This document shows, one piece after another, positions 6,833 through 14,705 of a stretch of 23,766 bases of DNA. Under the pieces are notes generated by a model. That model saw nothing but the letters and a program-made list of their open reading frames with translations. It was not told the origin of the DNA and searched no databases. The DNA comes from CAZVCG01 sp964626265 (lineage in GTDB: Bacteria > Pseudomonadota > Alphaproteobacteria > UBA9219): assembly GCA_964626265.1 (NCBI GenBank), contig CAZVCG010000030.1, forward strand, positions 1 to 23,766, given 5' to 3'. Numbering within the stretch: the stretch's first letter is position 1; each line of letters opens with the position of its first letter. The translations under genes were made by a program, and so were the position numbers.

Positions 6833-6848
6833 ACATTGAGTACCGAAT

Positions 6849-7916
6849 TCAAGCACCCACTAAAACATCCGTGAACAATTCCGACGGATCGGGTTCGGGG
6901 CTGTTTTGCGCGTATTCCGTAGCTTCGGCGACAACGCCCTTCACGTCGCGTTCAATGGAATTGAACGTTTCGTCCGTCGCCAATCCTTCCTTGAGCATCA
7001 AGTCGCGGAGCATGTCGATGGGATCGCATTCCTCGCGCCACTTTTCGACTTCTTCCTTCGTGCGATATTTGCCGGGATCGGACATCGAATGGCCGCGATA
7101 GCGGTACGTCATCATTTCGAGAATATAGGGGCCTTTGCCGGAACGCGCATGAGCCAAGGCCCTGCGCGCCGCTTCTTGAACCTTGAGCACATCCATGCCG
7201 TCGACCTGTTCGCCGGGAATGCCGTAAGGCTCGCCGCGCTTGAAAAGGGGCCCGCCCGCAGCATGGCGCTTGACCGCCGTACCCATGGCGTAAAGGTTGT
7301 TCTCAATCACGTACACAACAGGCAATTTCCACAACGCTGCCATGTTGAAGCTTTCGGCCGTCTGACCTTGATTGACCGCCCCATCGCCAAGATAAGTTAT
7401 ACATACCCCGTTATCGCCTTTGTATTTGTGGGCAAAGCCGAGGCCCGTCCCGATGGGAACTTGCGCGCCGACGATGCCGTGGCCGCCGTAAAAGCCCTTA
7501 TCCGGCTCGAAAATGTGCATCGAGCCGCCTTTTCCTCTTGAGGCGCCGGTTTCGCGGCCCAATAGCTCGGCCATAATCTTCCTGGGATCGGCCCCGCAAG
7601 AAATGAGCTGCCCGCGCTCGCGGTAGGAGGTCACTGACGTATCCTGCGGCTCCTGCGCCGAATAAATGCCGACGGAAACGGCTTCCTGACCTATTGTGAG
7701 GTGGCAAAAGCCGCCGATGAGGCCCATGCCGTAAAGCTGGGCGCCTTTTTCCTCGAAACGCCGGATCAGGAGCATGTCGTGGTAAAATTTCGCCAATTCG
7801 GCGGCACGCTGATTGTGCTTGGAATCCGGCGATGAAGATGAGCGAGACGATGCAACACGGGCAGATGACGATTTCATGTCTGATTTCAGCTTTGCTTTCG
7901 TTGGTGTATTGAGCAT
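6849..7916 (-). CDS. pdhA: Pyruvate dehydrogenase E1 component, alpha subunit
   Basis: Carries the thiamine-diphosphate-binding half of E1. The ThDP motif is GDG at 177-179 through NN at 206-207 (YLGDGAVNQGQ ... YVIENN). Other family signatures are RRFEEKGAQLYGMGLIGGFCHLTIGQEA, RGKGGSMHIF, and the YRYRGHSMSDPGKYR loop, which in mitochondrial homologues is the phosphorylated region. The first ~38 residues are a low-complexity Ser/Lys/Arg-rich extension before the conserved fold. ATG 7916 has a strong GGAGG ribosome binding site at about 6 nt spacing. It is the first gene of the pdh-lip block. The 212 bases upstream separate it from the zeta-toxin gene, so its promoter probably lies there. Confidence 0.96.
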   Translation of the reverse strand: MLNTPTKAKLKSDMKSSSARVASSRSSSSPDSKHNQRAAELAKFYHDMLLIRRFEEKGAQLYGMGLIGGFCHLTIGQEAVSVGIYSAQEPQDTSVTSYRERGQLISCGADPRKIMAELLGRETGASRGKGGSMHIFEPDKGFYGGHGIVGAQVPIGTGLGFAHKYKGDNGVCITYLGDGAVNQGQTAESFNMAALWKLPVVYVIENNLYAMGTAVKRHAAGGPLFKRGEPYGIPGEQVDGMDVLKVQEAARRALAHARSGKGPYILEMMTYRYRGHSMSDPGKYRTKEEVEKWREECDPIDMLRDLMLKEGLATDETFNSIERDVKGVVAEATEYAQNSPEPDPSELFTDVLVGA

Positions 7917-8128
7917 AGATAACCTCCCCGTTTGGCCGTCAGGTCAGCGGTTTATCTTTTTATTACGCCACATAAACGAAACTGCTAACTTTTGGCAAGC
8001 AGTGAATAGCGAATTTCGCCATTATTGTTGCGGTGCAGCATAAGATTTTTTAAAGGATGGATTAGATCGTGGCTATTTGCCAGGCCGCGAATCGACGGTC
8101 TCCCCGGCACTACCTTTTTCAGGTGACT
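7917..8128. other. Intergenic region upstream of pdhA
   Basis: 212 bases with no credible coding frame. On the minus strand it must hold the pdhA ribosome binding site (GGGGAGG) and probably the operon promoter, but I cannot pick a convincing -35/-10 pair. ACTGCT at 7981-7986 and AGCAGT at 7998-8003 could form a small leader hairpin. No T-tailed terminator for the zeta-toxin gene is evident. Confidence 0.4.
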
Positions 8129-8977
8129 CTATGGCTGCGATGCGAAAAGCAGGGCAGATTGCTCATATCTTTTTGCCTGCGCGACATACCAATCGGGCTT
8201 TTCGCCGCCCCGGGCTGTAATGGCATCCGCCACATATTGCCATTCACGTGCGAGATTGGCCTTTTCTTCAGGCGTCCAAATTCGGTTTCTTTCGGCGAGA
8301 ATGGCTGCTTTAGCGTATGGTGTTTCTATAGTCCGGCTGTCGCTGGAATACAGAATGCCTCCACCCCGGCGATAAACCAACGTCTTTTCCGGATTTTCTC
8401 CGGTCTCCAGACGATGGACGTTATCAGGATAAACGGCGTAGGTCTGGTCGTGGAAATCCAATGGTATCCAGCGGGCGATGCCCGTGTTTTTAAGATCACG
8501 TTCATATCGGGCATAAATTCCCAATATGCTTTTTCGTTCATGCACGGCAAGAGCATGAAGATTGAATGTGTAATCTTCGGCCAGAAAAGATTGGATTATG
8601 TTTATCGTAGGATCAAGATAACGTAATGTAGTTTCATATATAACATGGTTACGCGCCCTACGCGCATCCCTCAAAAGTCGTTTTGTCCAACGCCATGAAT
8701 CGCCTTGCGTATGAAGCGCCAATTCGAAAGGCCTTGCTCGAAATATATTCTCATAAGAGGGATGGTATTTCCGAATCTCATCAAGATTGACTATGACAGG
8801 TTCTTCATCAGTGTCGAAATTACCGATTATCAGCGAAATAATTGTCGATTTTCCCGCACCGGGTTGACCGACTATCAGCTCCATATGCGGAGATTTAACC
8901 GATGTTCTGTCAAGAAGCCAATCATTATGGATACGAAGATAAATCTTCTCGTCACTTTTATTAGATAGGGCCTCCAT
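8129..8977 (-). CDS. Zeta-toxin-family kinase
   Basis: 282 residues. The Walker A motif GQPGAGKST is at 37-45 (K43). The next conserved segment, VNLDEIRKYHPSYE, matches the zeta-toxin signature, with D66 as likely catalytic base and R69. HVIYETTLR resembles the (E/x)-G/T-T-L-R strand of zeta kinases. The family phosphorylates UDP-N-acetylglucosamine and blocks wall synthesis in characterised cases; activity here is inferred. The 17-base overlap with a small upstream gene gives the usual antitoxin-toxin layout. Composition is more AT-rich than the flanking ftsB and pdh genes, suggesting horizontal arrival. Other P-loop kinases are possible, but the D-x-x-R-x-x-H-P motif argues for zeta. Confidence 0.8.
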   Translation of the reverse strand: MEALSNKSDEKIYLRIHNDWLLDRTSVKSPHMELIVGQPGAGKSTIISLIIGNFDTDEEPVIVNLDEIRKYHPSYENIFRARPFELALHTQGDSWRWTKRLLRDARRARNHVIYETTLRYLDPTINIIQSFLAEDYTFNLHALAVHERKSILGIYARYERDLKNTGIARWIPLDFHDQTYAVYPDNVHRLETGENPEKTLVYRRGGGILYSSDSRTIETPYAKAAILAERNRIWTPEEKANLAREWQYVADAITARGGEKPDWYVAQAKRYEQSALLFASQP

Positions 8978-9245
8978 GCGGCGTGTTCCCTGTAAAATGC
9001 TTTTTCAAAAATGGCATATAAACAATTTGTGCTCGCGTAATAGCTTCTTCATCCAATTTAAGTATTTTTCGAGAATCCAATATCCCTGCGTCACGTCTCT
9101 TTCTAACAAAGACAGCTTGCCTGCTATTGGCTCCGTATCTTTCTACTGCTTCATCGAGCTTTAGAGACATAATAGCCGTGAAATGCACGGCAGCATCTCT
9201 TGCGCTTGCAGCGACGACTTCAGGAGGATTTTCCCTATCAGCCAT
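8961..9245 (-). CDS. Putative antitoxin partner of the zeta-like kinase
   Basis: 94 residues, unknown family, mainly helical by composition (EVVAASARDAAVHFTAIM, SLKLDEAVERY, LDEEAITRAQIVYMPFLKKHF). I chose ATG 9245 because GGGGAG stands about 7 bases upstream; the TTG at 9260 would remove that site from the leader. Its 3' end overlaps the start of the zeta-like gene by 17 bases. Antitoxin function is inferred only from size, order and overlap; I see no match to the known epsilon antitoxin sequence. Confidence 0.6.
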   Translation of the reverse strand: MADRENPPEVVAASARDAAVHFTAIMSLKLDEAVERYGANSRQAVFVRKRRDAGILDSRKILKLDEEAITRAQIVYMPFLKKHFTGNTPHGGPI

Positions 9246-9370
9246 TGTTCGGCTCCCCAATAATAACGGTCAATTATAACCCAGAAATTAACGGGAAACA
9301 CGAAAATCGTTGCCGGATATTAACCATAACAGGCGGCAACTGTTCATAGTTTTCTGATTTCAATACGAAA

Positions 9371-9727
9371 CTATTTGCCCTGCGATGACGCGCCAGAGTC
9401 TGAAGCCTCATTTTTTTCCGGTGGCGTGAGGATCACGATTTCGTTGGGCCGCGAGTAGTTCAGTAATTCGCGTGATTTTTCCTCAAGCAGGTCGGGGTCG
9501 AGGCTGTTGCTGTGGAGCAGCTTCGTGCGGTGTTGAAGCTCTTCGCGTTCCTTTTGAAGGCCAGCCAGCGTTGCCTGAGCCGCCTGAACCTCATGCTTCA
9601 TGCGGATCATGGCCACCAGCCCCCTATCCCCCTGTATCGTGTGATAGAGGAAATAGCTGACCAGAAGGATGCCCAAAATCGGCCAAATCGTATGTTGGGA
9701 TCGCCTGTGAGCCTGATTGTGATACAT
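9371..9727 (-). CDS. ftsB: FtsB/DivIC-like septum formation initiator
   Basis: 118-residue bitopic membrane protein of the divisome (FtsQLB complex). It has a short cytoplasmic N-terminus, one transmembrane helix at about 14-32 (IWPILGILLVSYFLYHTI), then a periplasmic coiled coil (about 38-75, with MIRMKHEVQAAQATLAGLQKE at its start). The DPDLLEEKSRELLNYSRPNEIVIL segment is characteristic of the family. The tail is Ser/Glu-rich. The order eno-ftsB-pdhA is the usual alphaproteobacterial one, which supports the call despite low sequence conservation in this family. Confidence 0.85.
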   Translation of the reverse strand: MYHNQAHRRSQHTIWPILGILLVSYFLYHTIQGDRGLVAMIRMKHEVQAAQATLAGLQKEREELQHRTKLLHSNSLDPDLLEEKSRELLNYSRPNEIVILTPPEKNEASDSGASSQGK

Positions 9728-9813
9728 CGCCGGAAAACGCTAGAAATTACAATTCATTGCCTTCGGCACGCCCATGCCCAAGAGCGCAAATTTTATAGAA
9801 TAAAAGTGTTTAA

Positions 9814-9837
9814 AAAAGGGTGAAACGGCCCCCTTTT
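9814..9837 (-). terminator. Possible intrinsic terminator after eno
   Basis: On the minus strand, immediately at the eno stop codon, AAAAGGG pairs with CCCTTTT across a 10-base loop, and the T run continues (CCCTTTTTTAAAC). The 7-bp stem is short but the U tail is good. It would separate eno from ftsB, perhaps partially. Confidence 0.5.
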
Positions 9838-11113
9838 ATCTCGGCAGCACGCTCATGCCCGCGAAACGACCGATTTTGCCGAGTTGTTCCTCGATGCGGA
9901 TGAGCTGGTTGTATTTGGCCAGGCGGTCTGAACGACAAAGCGATCCTGTCTTGATCTGGCCGCAGTTGGTGGCCACGGCTAGGTCGGCGATTGAAGAATC
10001 CTCTGTTTCGCCCGAACGATGCGATATCACGGCGCGATAACCCGCCTTATGCGCCATTTCAACAGTTTCCAATGTCTCGCTGAGAGTCCCGATCTGATTC
10101 AACTTGATCAGGATCGCATTGGCGATTTCGCGCTCGATGCCTTCTGCAAAGCGCACGGGGTTCGTGACGAAAATATCGTCGCCCACGACTTGAATCCGGC
10201 CACCCAGTTCTTCCGTCATCATTTCCCAGCCGTCAAAGTCATCTTCGGCCATGCCGTCTTCGATGGAAACGATCGGATAACGCGAGCAAAGGTCGCCGTA
10301 ATAGCGCACAAGCTGTTCGGCGTTCAACGCCTTGCGCTCGCCCGCAAGTTGATAAACCTCGTCCTTGTAAAACTCGGAAGCCGCGGGGTCGAGCGCGATC
10401 ATCACGTCTTCGCCCGGATCGTAGCCCGCTTTTTCTATGGCCCGCATAATGGAACCCAGTGCTTCGTCCGTCGAACTCAAAGCAGGCGCAAAGCCGCCCT
10501 CGTCTCCTACGCTGGTGTTATATCCCGCATCCTTGAGTATCTTTTTCAACGCATGGAAAATCTCCGCGCCCATGCGCACGGCGTCCGTCAGGCTTTCCGC
10601 GCCGACGGGCATAATCATGAATTCCTGAATATCGATGGGGTTGTCCGCATGAACGCCGCCGTTGATGATGTTCATCTGTGGAACCGGCAGCAACGAGGCC
10701 GACGTGCCGCCAATATAACGGTAAAGAGGCAGCTTAAGGCTGGCAGCCGCCGCCTTGGCCGTCGCGAGACTCACGCCCAAAATGGCGTTCGCGCCCAAAC
10801 GCGACTTGTTCGGAGTGCCGTCAAGTTCGATCATCGTGCCGTCAACGGTTATTTGATCCATGGCGTTCATGCCAATGACAGCATCGGCGATTTCTCCGTT
10901 CACGGCCTCGACAGCCTGCAAAACGCCCTTGCCCATGAAACGCTCTTTGTCGCCGTCGCGCAATTCAACGGCTTCATGCGTTCCCGTGGACGCGCCGGAC
11001 GGCACGGCAGCCCGGCCCATGACGCCGTTATCCAGCGTGACATCGACCTCAACCGTAGGATTGCCGCGGCTATCGAGGATTTCACGGCCGCGAACTTGAG
11101 CGATTTGAGCCAT
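9836..11113 (-). CDS. eno: Enolase
   Basis: Converts 2-phosphoglycerate to phosphoenolpyruvate in glycolysis, upstream of the pyruvate used by the PDH genes. It starts with IAQVRGREILDSRGNPTVEVD. It has the catalytic loop SGASTG (39-44), the GDEGGFAP segment with the acidic active-site region, the Mg-binding segments VSIEDGMAEDDFDGW and VGDDIFVTN, and the SHRSGETEDSSIADLAV and C-terminal signatures. The 425-residue length is normal. The start is ATG 11113. It is transcribed divergently from ribD across a 70-base gap that must contain both promoters. Confidence 0.98.
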   Translation of the reverse strand: MAQIAQVRGREILDSRGNPTVEVDVTLDNGVMGRAAVPSGASTGTHEAVELRDGDKERFMGKGVLQAVEAVNGEIADAVIGMNAMDQITVDGTMIELDGTPNKSRLGANAILGVSLATAKAAAASLKLPLYRYIGGTSASLLPVPQMNIINGGVHADNPIDIQEFMIMPVGAESLTDAVRMGAEIFHALKKILKDAGYNTSVGDEGGFAPALSSTDEALGSIMRAIEKAGYDPGEDVMIALDPAASEFYKDEVYQLAGERKALNAEQLVRYYGDLCSRYPIVSIEDGMAEDDFDGWEMMTEELGGRIQVVGDDIFVTNPVRFAEGIEREIANAILIKLNQIGTLSETLETVEMAHKAGYRAVISHRSGETEDSSIADLAVATNCGQIKTGSLCRSDRLAKYNQLIRIEEQLGKIGRFAGMSVLPR

Positions 11114-11183
11114 TTGAATATTCCGTGTATGGGTAAAAGGTAACGGAAATTACCACAATCTCAGTAAGGCGTGAAAGATAATA

Positions 11184-12176
11184 ATGCTATCGCCCGAAGC
11201 CATTGGTTTAGCCATGGAACAGGCCTGCCGCGAGGCCCGGCGCTGGCTTGGCGCGACCTATCCTAACCCTCCCGTAGGCGCAGCCGCCCTTAACGCAACG
11301 GGCCACCTATTGGCCATCGCCGCCCACCAAAAGGCCGGATCGGCCCATGCCGAAGTCGCTCTATTGGAGCAATGCCGCGCCAAAGGCCTGATGGACCGAG
11401 TGCATACGCTTTGCGTCACGCTTGCGCCCTGCAACCACCACGGGCGCACGCCGCCTTGCTGCGACGCGATTATCGAGTCCGGCATCAAACACGTAGTCGT
11501 CGGTACGCGCGACCCGAACACGTCCGTCAAAAACGACGGTATTGAACGTTTGAGGGCGGCGGGTATCGACGTGACAGTTGGCGTTGAAGAAGAGCGATGC
11601 CGCCAGCTTATCTATGCGTTCGCGCACAGCGTCACATCAGGCAAGCCATGGATAACCGTCAAACGCGCCTTCGACAAGAACGGGTCGATGATCCCGCCCA
11701 TGGGCCAGAAAACGTTCACGTCCGAAACTTCGTTGATCTTGGCCCACCAACTCCGCAAACGCGCCGACGCTATCCTGACGGGAAGCGGTACCATATTAGC
11801 CGACGATCCCTCGTTTACCGTGCGACACGTGGCCGACCACCCTGGCAAAAAACGTATCTTAGCCATCCTTGACCGCCGCAAGCGTGTACCTTCATCATGG
11901 TTAAAATGCGCGGAAAAAAGAGGCCTCATTCCCTTTATTTATGATAATCTTGGAGAGGCCATCAATGATCTGGCCTATCGCGAGGTGCGAGAAGTTCTTG
12001 TCGAAGCAGGGCCGCCGCTCTCGCAGGCCATATTGAAAGACGGTTACTGGACAATGGATGTGGCTATACACAAAGGAAATCCGGACGACACAATTATTAC
12101 GACCTTTAACCCTACGGTTGACTTGCCCTTTGACCCGAAAAAGTGGACATGGGAAAATGTTTTACCTAGTAGTTAG
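11184..12176 (+). CDS. ribD: Bifunctional riboflavin deaminase/reductase
   Basis: Catalyses two steps of riboflavin synthesis: deamination of the pyrimidine from GTP cyclohydrolase II, then side-chain reduction with NADPH. The N-terminal cytidine-deaminase-like domain (about 1-145) has zinc ligands H55 in HAE, C83 and C92 (PCNHHGRTPPC), and the general acid/base E57. The C-terminal DHFR-like reductase (about 155-325) has GSGTILADDPSFTVR and VLVEAGPPLSQAIL. Two departures from the usual sequence are visible: A81 where TLEPC is normal, and EAGPPL where EGGxxL is normal. At 330 residues it is slightly short. It is followed by ribA on the same strand. Confidence 0.92.
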   Translation: MLSPEAIGLAMEQACREARRWLGATYPNPPVGAAALNATGHLLAIAAHQKAGSAHAEVALLEQCRAKGLMDRVHTLCVTLAPCNHHGRTPPCCDAIIESGIKHVVVGTRDPNTSVKNDGIERLRAAGIDVTVGVEEERCRQLIYAFAHSVTSGKPWITVKRAFDKNGSMIPPMGQKTFTSETSLILAHQLRKRADAILTGSGTILADDPSFTVRHVADHPGKKRILAILDRRKRVPSSWLKCAEKRGLIPFIYDNLGEAINDLAYREVREVLVEAGPPLSQAILKDGYWTMDVAIHKGNPDDTIITTFNPTVDLPFDPKKWTWENVLPSS

Positions 12177-12191
12177 AGCAACATGTGCATG

Positions 12192-12265
12192 GGGGACACA
12201 ATAAAAAGGCTGAAACTATCGTCTCCAGTTTTAGCAAAGTGGAATAGCCTTCTTATTGTGTCCCC
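12192..12265. repeat. Imperfect inverted repeat (GGGGACACAATAA type) between ribD and ribA
   Basis: The arms 12192-12211 and 12246-12265 are 20 bases each with a single mismatch, separated by 34 bases. The outer ends read GGGGACACAATAA and TTATTGTGTCCCC. The structure resembles a small MITE-like remnant; I recall similar GGGGACAC ends near REP-type transposase genes, but that link is from memory. It lies just upstream of ribA, where it could form a leader hairpin, and it is not required for the ribA start. Confidence 0.7.
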
Positions 12266-12290
12266 ATCGCAATCGCAGAAAGTCACTCAT

Positions 12291-12872
12291 ATGACCGTCA
12301 AATACATGACACAAGCAGCCCTACCCTCGCGTTTCGGCGATTTTACGCTGCATATCTTCCGCGACAAGAACAACGTGGATTCCATGGCGCTTGTCTGCGG
12401 CACGCTTGAAGACAATTGCCTCGTGCGGATTCATTCGGAATGCGCAACGGGCGATATTCTCGGTTCGCTGCGTTGCGATTGCCGCGATCAGCTTGAAACG
12501 TCGATGCTGCGCATCGCCAAGGAAGGCGAAGGCTTAGTCATTTACCTTCGCGGACACGAGGGGCGCGGGATCGGCCTCGTGAACAAGATCAAGGCCTACG
12601 CTCTCCAGCAAATGGGCATGAATACGGCCGAAGCCAACATTCACCTTGGCTTTCCGGTGGACATGCGTAACTACGGCACCGCAGCCGCCATCCTGAAGCA
12701 TTTCAATCTGAAAAACATCCGCCTGCTGACCAACAACAAAGACAAGATCGAGGCGTTGGAAAATGCCGGTATCCACATCTCCGAACGCGTGCCCTTATGG
12801 GGCGAAACCAACCCACACAACGAAAACTATATCGAGACCAAGCAAACGGTCATGGGGCATTTTAAGAGGTAG
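12291..12872 (+). CDS. ribA: GTP cyclohydrolase II
   Basis: First step of riboflavin synthesis: opens GTP to the diaminopyrimidine that RibD then processes. The zinc ligands are C51, C62 and C64 (HSECATGDILGSLRCDC). The active-site segments RGHEGRGIGLVNKIKAYALQ, ANIHLGFPVDMRNYG and RLLTNNKDKIEALENAGI are all present. At 193 residues it is the monofunctional form, with no RibB domain. I chose ATG 12291 because the family begins about 15 residues before the LPSRFGDF-type segment; the open frame to 12183 would translate the inverted repeat as an unrelated tail. The ribosome binding site is weak (AGAAAG). It is likely cotranscribed with ribD. Confidence 0.94.
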   Translation: MTVKYMTQAALPSRFGDFTLHIFRDKNNVDSMALVCGTLEDNCLVRIHSECATGDILGSLRCDCRDQLETSMLRIAKEGEGLVIYLRGHEGRGIGLVNKIKAYALQQMGMNTAEANIHLGFPVDMRNYGTAAAILKHFNLKNIRLLTNNKDKIEALENAGIHISERVPLWGETNPHNENYIETKQTVMGHFKR

Positions 12873-12882
12873 GGATTTTTTT

Positions 12883-12903
12883 CCTCTCCCGCTGCGGGAG
12901 AGG
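12883..12903. other. Hairpin between convergent ribA and pyrG
   Basis: CCTCTCCCG-CTG-CGGGAGAGG is a perfect 9-bp stem. A T run precedes it on the plus strand (12875-12882) instead of following it, so it does not read as a canonical intrinsic terminator for either gene. It may block readthrough between the convergent genes by structure alone. Confidence 0.45.
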
Positions 12904-12913
12904 AATCTATCTC

Positions 12914-14545
12914 TCACACCAACCGGCTTTGCGCCACAGCCGCTTCGATGAACGAGCGGAAGAGCGGGTGCGGATCGAACGGCTTGGATTTCAGTTCGGG
13001 ATGGAACTGGACGCCGATAAACCACGGGTGATCCTTGCGTTCGACGATCTCCGGCAATTCGCCGTCAGGCGACATGCCCGCGAACACCAAGCCCGCCTTT
13101 TCAAGCTGCGGACGATACGTTGTGTTCACTTCATAGCGGTGGCGGTGGCGTTCGCTGATGCTGTCCTTGCCATAGATGCCGCGCACCTTGCTGCCTTTCA
13201 ACAGATTGCACGGATACGCGCCAAGGCGCATCGTGCCGCCGAGATCGCCATCGTGCTTGCGCTTTTCAAGCTGATTGCCCTTCATCCATTCGGTCATCAA
13301 GCCGATGACGGGATTCTTGCACGGCCCGAACTCGCTTGAAGTCGCGTCAGGAATCCCGCCTAAATGCCGCGCCGCTTCGATCACGGCCAGTTGCATCCCG
13401 AAGCAAATGCCGAAATAAGGAATCTTGTGTTCGCGCGCGAATTGCGCGGCGCGGATTTTGCCTTCCGTCCCGCGCTCGCCGAAGCCGCCCGGAACCAGAA
13501 TGCCATGCACGCCTTCCAGCTTTTGCACCGCGTCTTCGCGTTCAAATACTTCGGAGTCGAACCACTTCAGGTTCACGCGCACGTTGTTGGCGATGCCGCC
13601 GTGGATCAACGCTTCGTTTAGCGATTTATAGCTGTCGAGCAGACTCGTGTACTTACCGACGATGGCAATAGTCACCTCGCCTTCGGGATCGCGTTTGCGC
13701 TTGACAATCTCATGCCATTTGGAAAGATCGGGTTGCTTGCCTTTATATAAACCAAAGTAGCGCAATACCTGTTCGTCAAATCCTTGATCGTGATAATTGG
13801 ACGGAACGACATAGATCGTGTCCACGTCCTGCGCAGCGATCACGCATTCCTTTTTGATATTGCAGAACAGCGCAATTTTCTTACGCTCGCCTTCCGGAAT
13901 GGGCCTGTCCGTACGGCAGAGAAGGATTTGCGGCTGAATTCCGACACTGAGCAGTTCCTTGACAGAATGTTGCGTCGGCTTGGTTTTCAGTTCGCCCGCC
14001 GTTGGAATATACGGCAACAACGTCAAATGGATGAAAAGGCTGCGCTCCGGCCCCAATTCGTTGCCGAGCTGTCGGATGGCTTCAAGAAACGGCAAGCTTT
14101 CAATATCGCCCACAGTGCCGCCGATTTCGCAAATGCAGAAATCTTCGTCCGTTAAATCCGCCTGAATAAACTCCTTGATGGCGTCGGTGACGTGCGGAAT
14201 GACCTGAACCGTCGCGCCGAGGTAATCGCCACGACGTTCGCGCGCGATGACCGTGGAATAAATGCGTCCCGTCGTGACGTTGTCGCTTTGGCGCGTGGCT
14301 ACGCCCGTAAAACGTTCATAGTGGCCAAGATCGAGATCGGTCTCCGCGCCGTCGTCCGTTACATAAACTTCGCCGTGCTGCGTCGGGCTCATCGTGCCAG
14401 GATCGACGTTAAGGTAAGGGTCTAATTTGCGAAGCCGGACCTTATAACCGCTTAATTGCAGCAACGACGCGAGAGCCGAAGACGCCAGCCCCTTCCCCAA
14501 AGAAGAAACCACACCGCCGGTCACAAATATAAAACGCGTTTTCAT
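12914..14545 (-). CDS. pyrG: CTP synthase
   Basis: Makes CTP from UTP using glutamine and ATP, in the cytoplasm. The N-terminal synthetase domain begins MKTRFIFVTGGVVSSLGKGL, with the P-loop SSLGKG and KLDPYLNVDPGTM. The C-terminal class I glutamine amidotransferase domain has the nucleophile in PYFGICFGMQ and the C-terminal HPE of the catalytic triad (GVQFHPELKSKP). It has 543 residues from ATG 14545, which has AGAGGTAA about 7 bases upstream. The open frame continues a further 10 codons but only into the leader and repeat copy 5. It lies downstream of secG, a common arrangement in proteobacteria. Confidence 0.97.
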   Translation of the reverse strand: MKTRFIFVTGGVVSSLGKGLASSALASLLQLSGYKVRLRKLDPYLNVDPGTMSPTQHGEVYVTDDGAETDLDLGHYERFTGVATRQSDNVTTGRIYSTVIARERRGDYLGATVQVIPHVTDAIKEFIQADLTDEDFCICEIGGTVGDIESLPFLEAIRQLGNELGPERSLFIHLTLLPYIPTAGELKTKPTQHSVKELLSVGIQPQILLCRTDRPIPEGERKKIALFCNIKKECVIAAQDVDTIYVVPSNYHDQGFDEQVLRYFGLYKGKQPDLSKWHEIVKRKRDPEGEVTIAIVGKYTSLLDSYKSLNEALIHGGIANNVRVNLKWFDSEVFEREDAVQKLEGVHGILVPGGFGERGTEGKIRAAQFAREHKIPYFGICFGMQLAVIEAARHLGGIPDATSSEFGPCKNPVIGLMTEWMKGNQLEKRKHDGDLGGTMRLGAYPCNLLKGSKVRGIYGKDSISERHRHRYEVNTTYRPQLEKAGLVFAGMSPDGELPEIVERKDHPWFIGVQFHPELKSKPFDPHPLFRSFIEAAVAQSRLV

Positions 14546-14570
14546 AAGAATATTACCTCTTTGACCTAAT

Positions 14571-14675
14571 GTCATTCCCGCGAAAGCGGGAATCCAGCAT
14601 CGCGCGTCTGCGCGATTATTGACTCATACGGCTCGCCGACGCTCGCCACTGGATCCCCGTTTTCACGGGGATGAC
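14571..14675. repeat. GNRA-hairpin inverted-repeat element, copy 5
   Basis: 105 bp in the secG-pyrG spacer. The left arm is ATTCCCGC-GAAA-GCGGGAAT. The second hairpin is ATCGCGC-GTCT-GCGCGAT. The right arm read inward is ATCCCCGT-GAAA-ACGGGGAT. Read from the right end, it keeps ATGAGTCA followed directly by TAA, as if the GIY-YIG coding interior of copy 1 had been removed. Confidence 0.85.
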
Positions 14676-14705
14676 ACTTTGATAAAATTTGTTTTACCGT
14701 TTCGT

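Noticed and set aside
10019..11143. Long plus-strand open frame opposite eno (374 codons)
   Set aside because: Antisense shadow of a GC-rich conserved gene; its product is low-complexity His/Arg-rich with no motif.
12183..12290. N-terminal extension of RibA from the upstream ATG
   Set aside because: The extension translates the inverted repeat and has no family counterpart; ATG 12291 aligns with the normal RibA start.
12883..12903. Bidirectional intrinsic terminator between ribA and pyrG
   Set aside because: The stem is perfect but the T run precedes it on the plus strand, and no U tail follows on either strand; kept only as a hairpin.
14546..14575. N-terminal extension of PyrG
   Set aside because: It runs into repeat copy 5; ATG 14545 has a good ribosome binding site and matches the conserved N-terminus.
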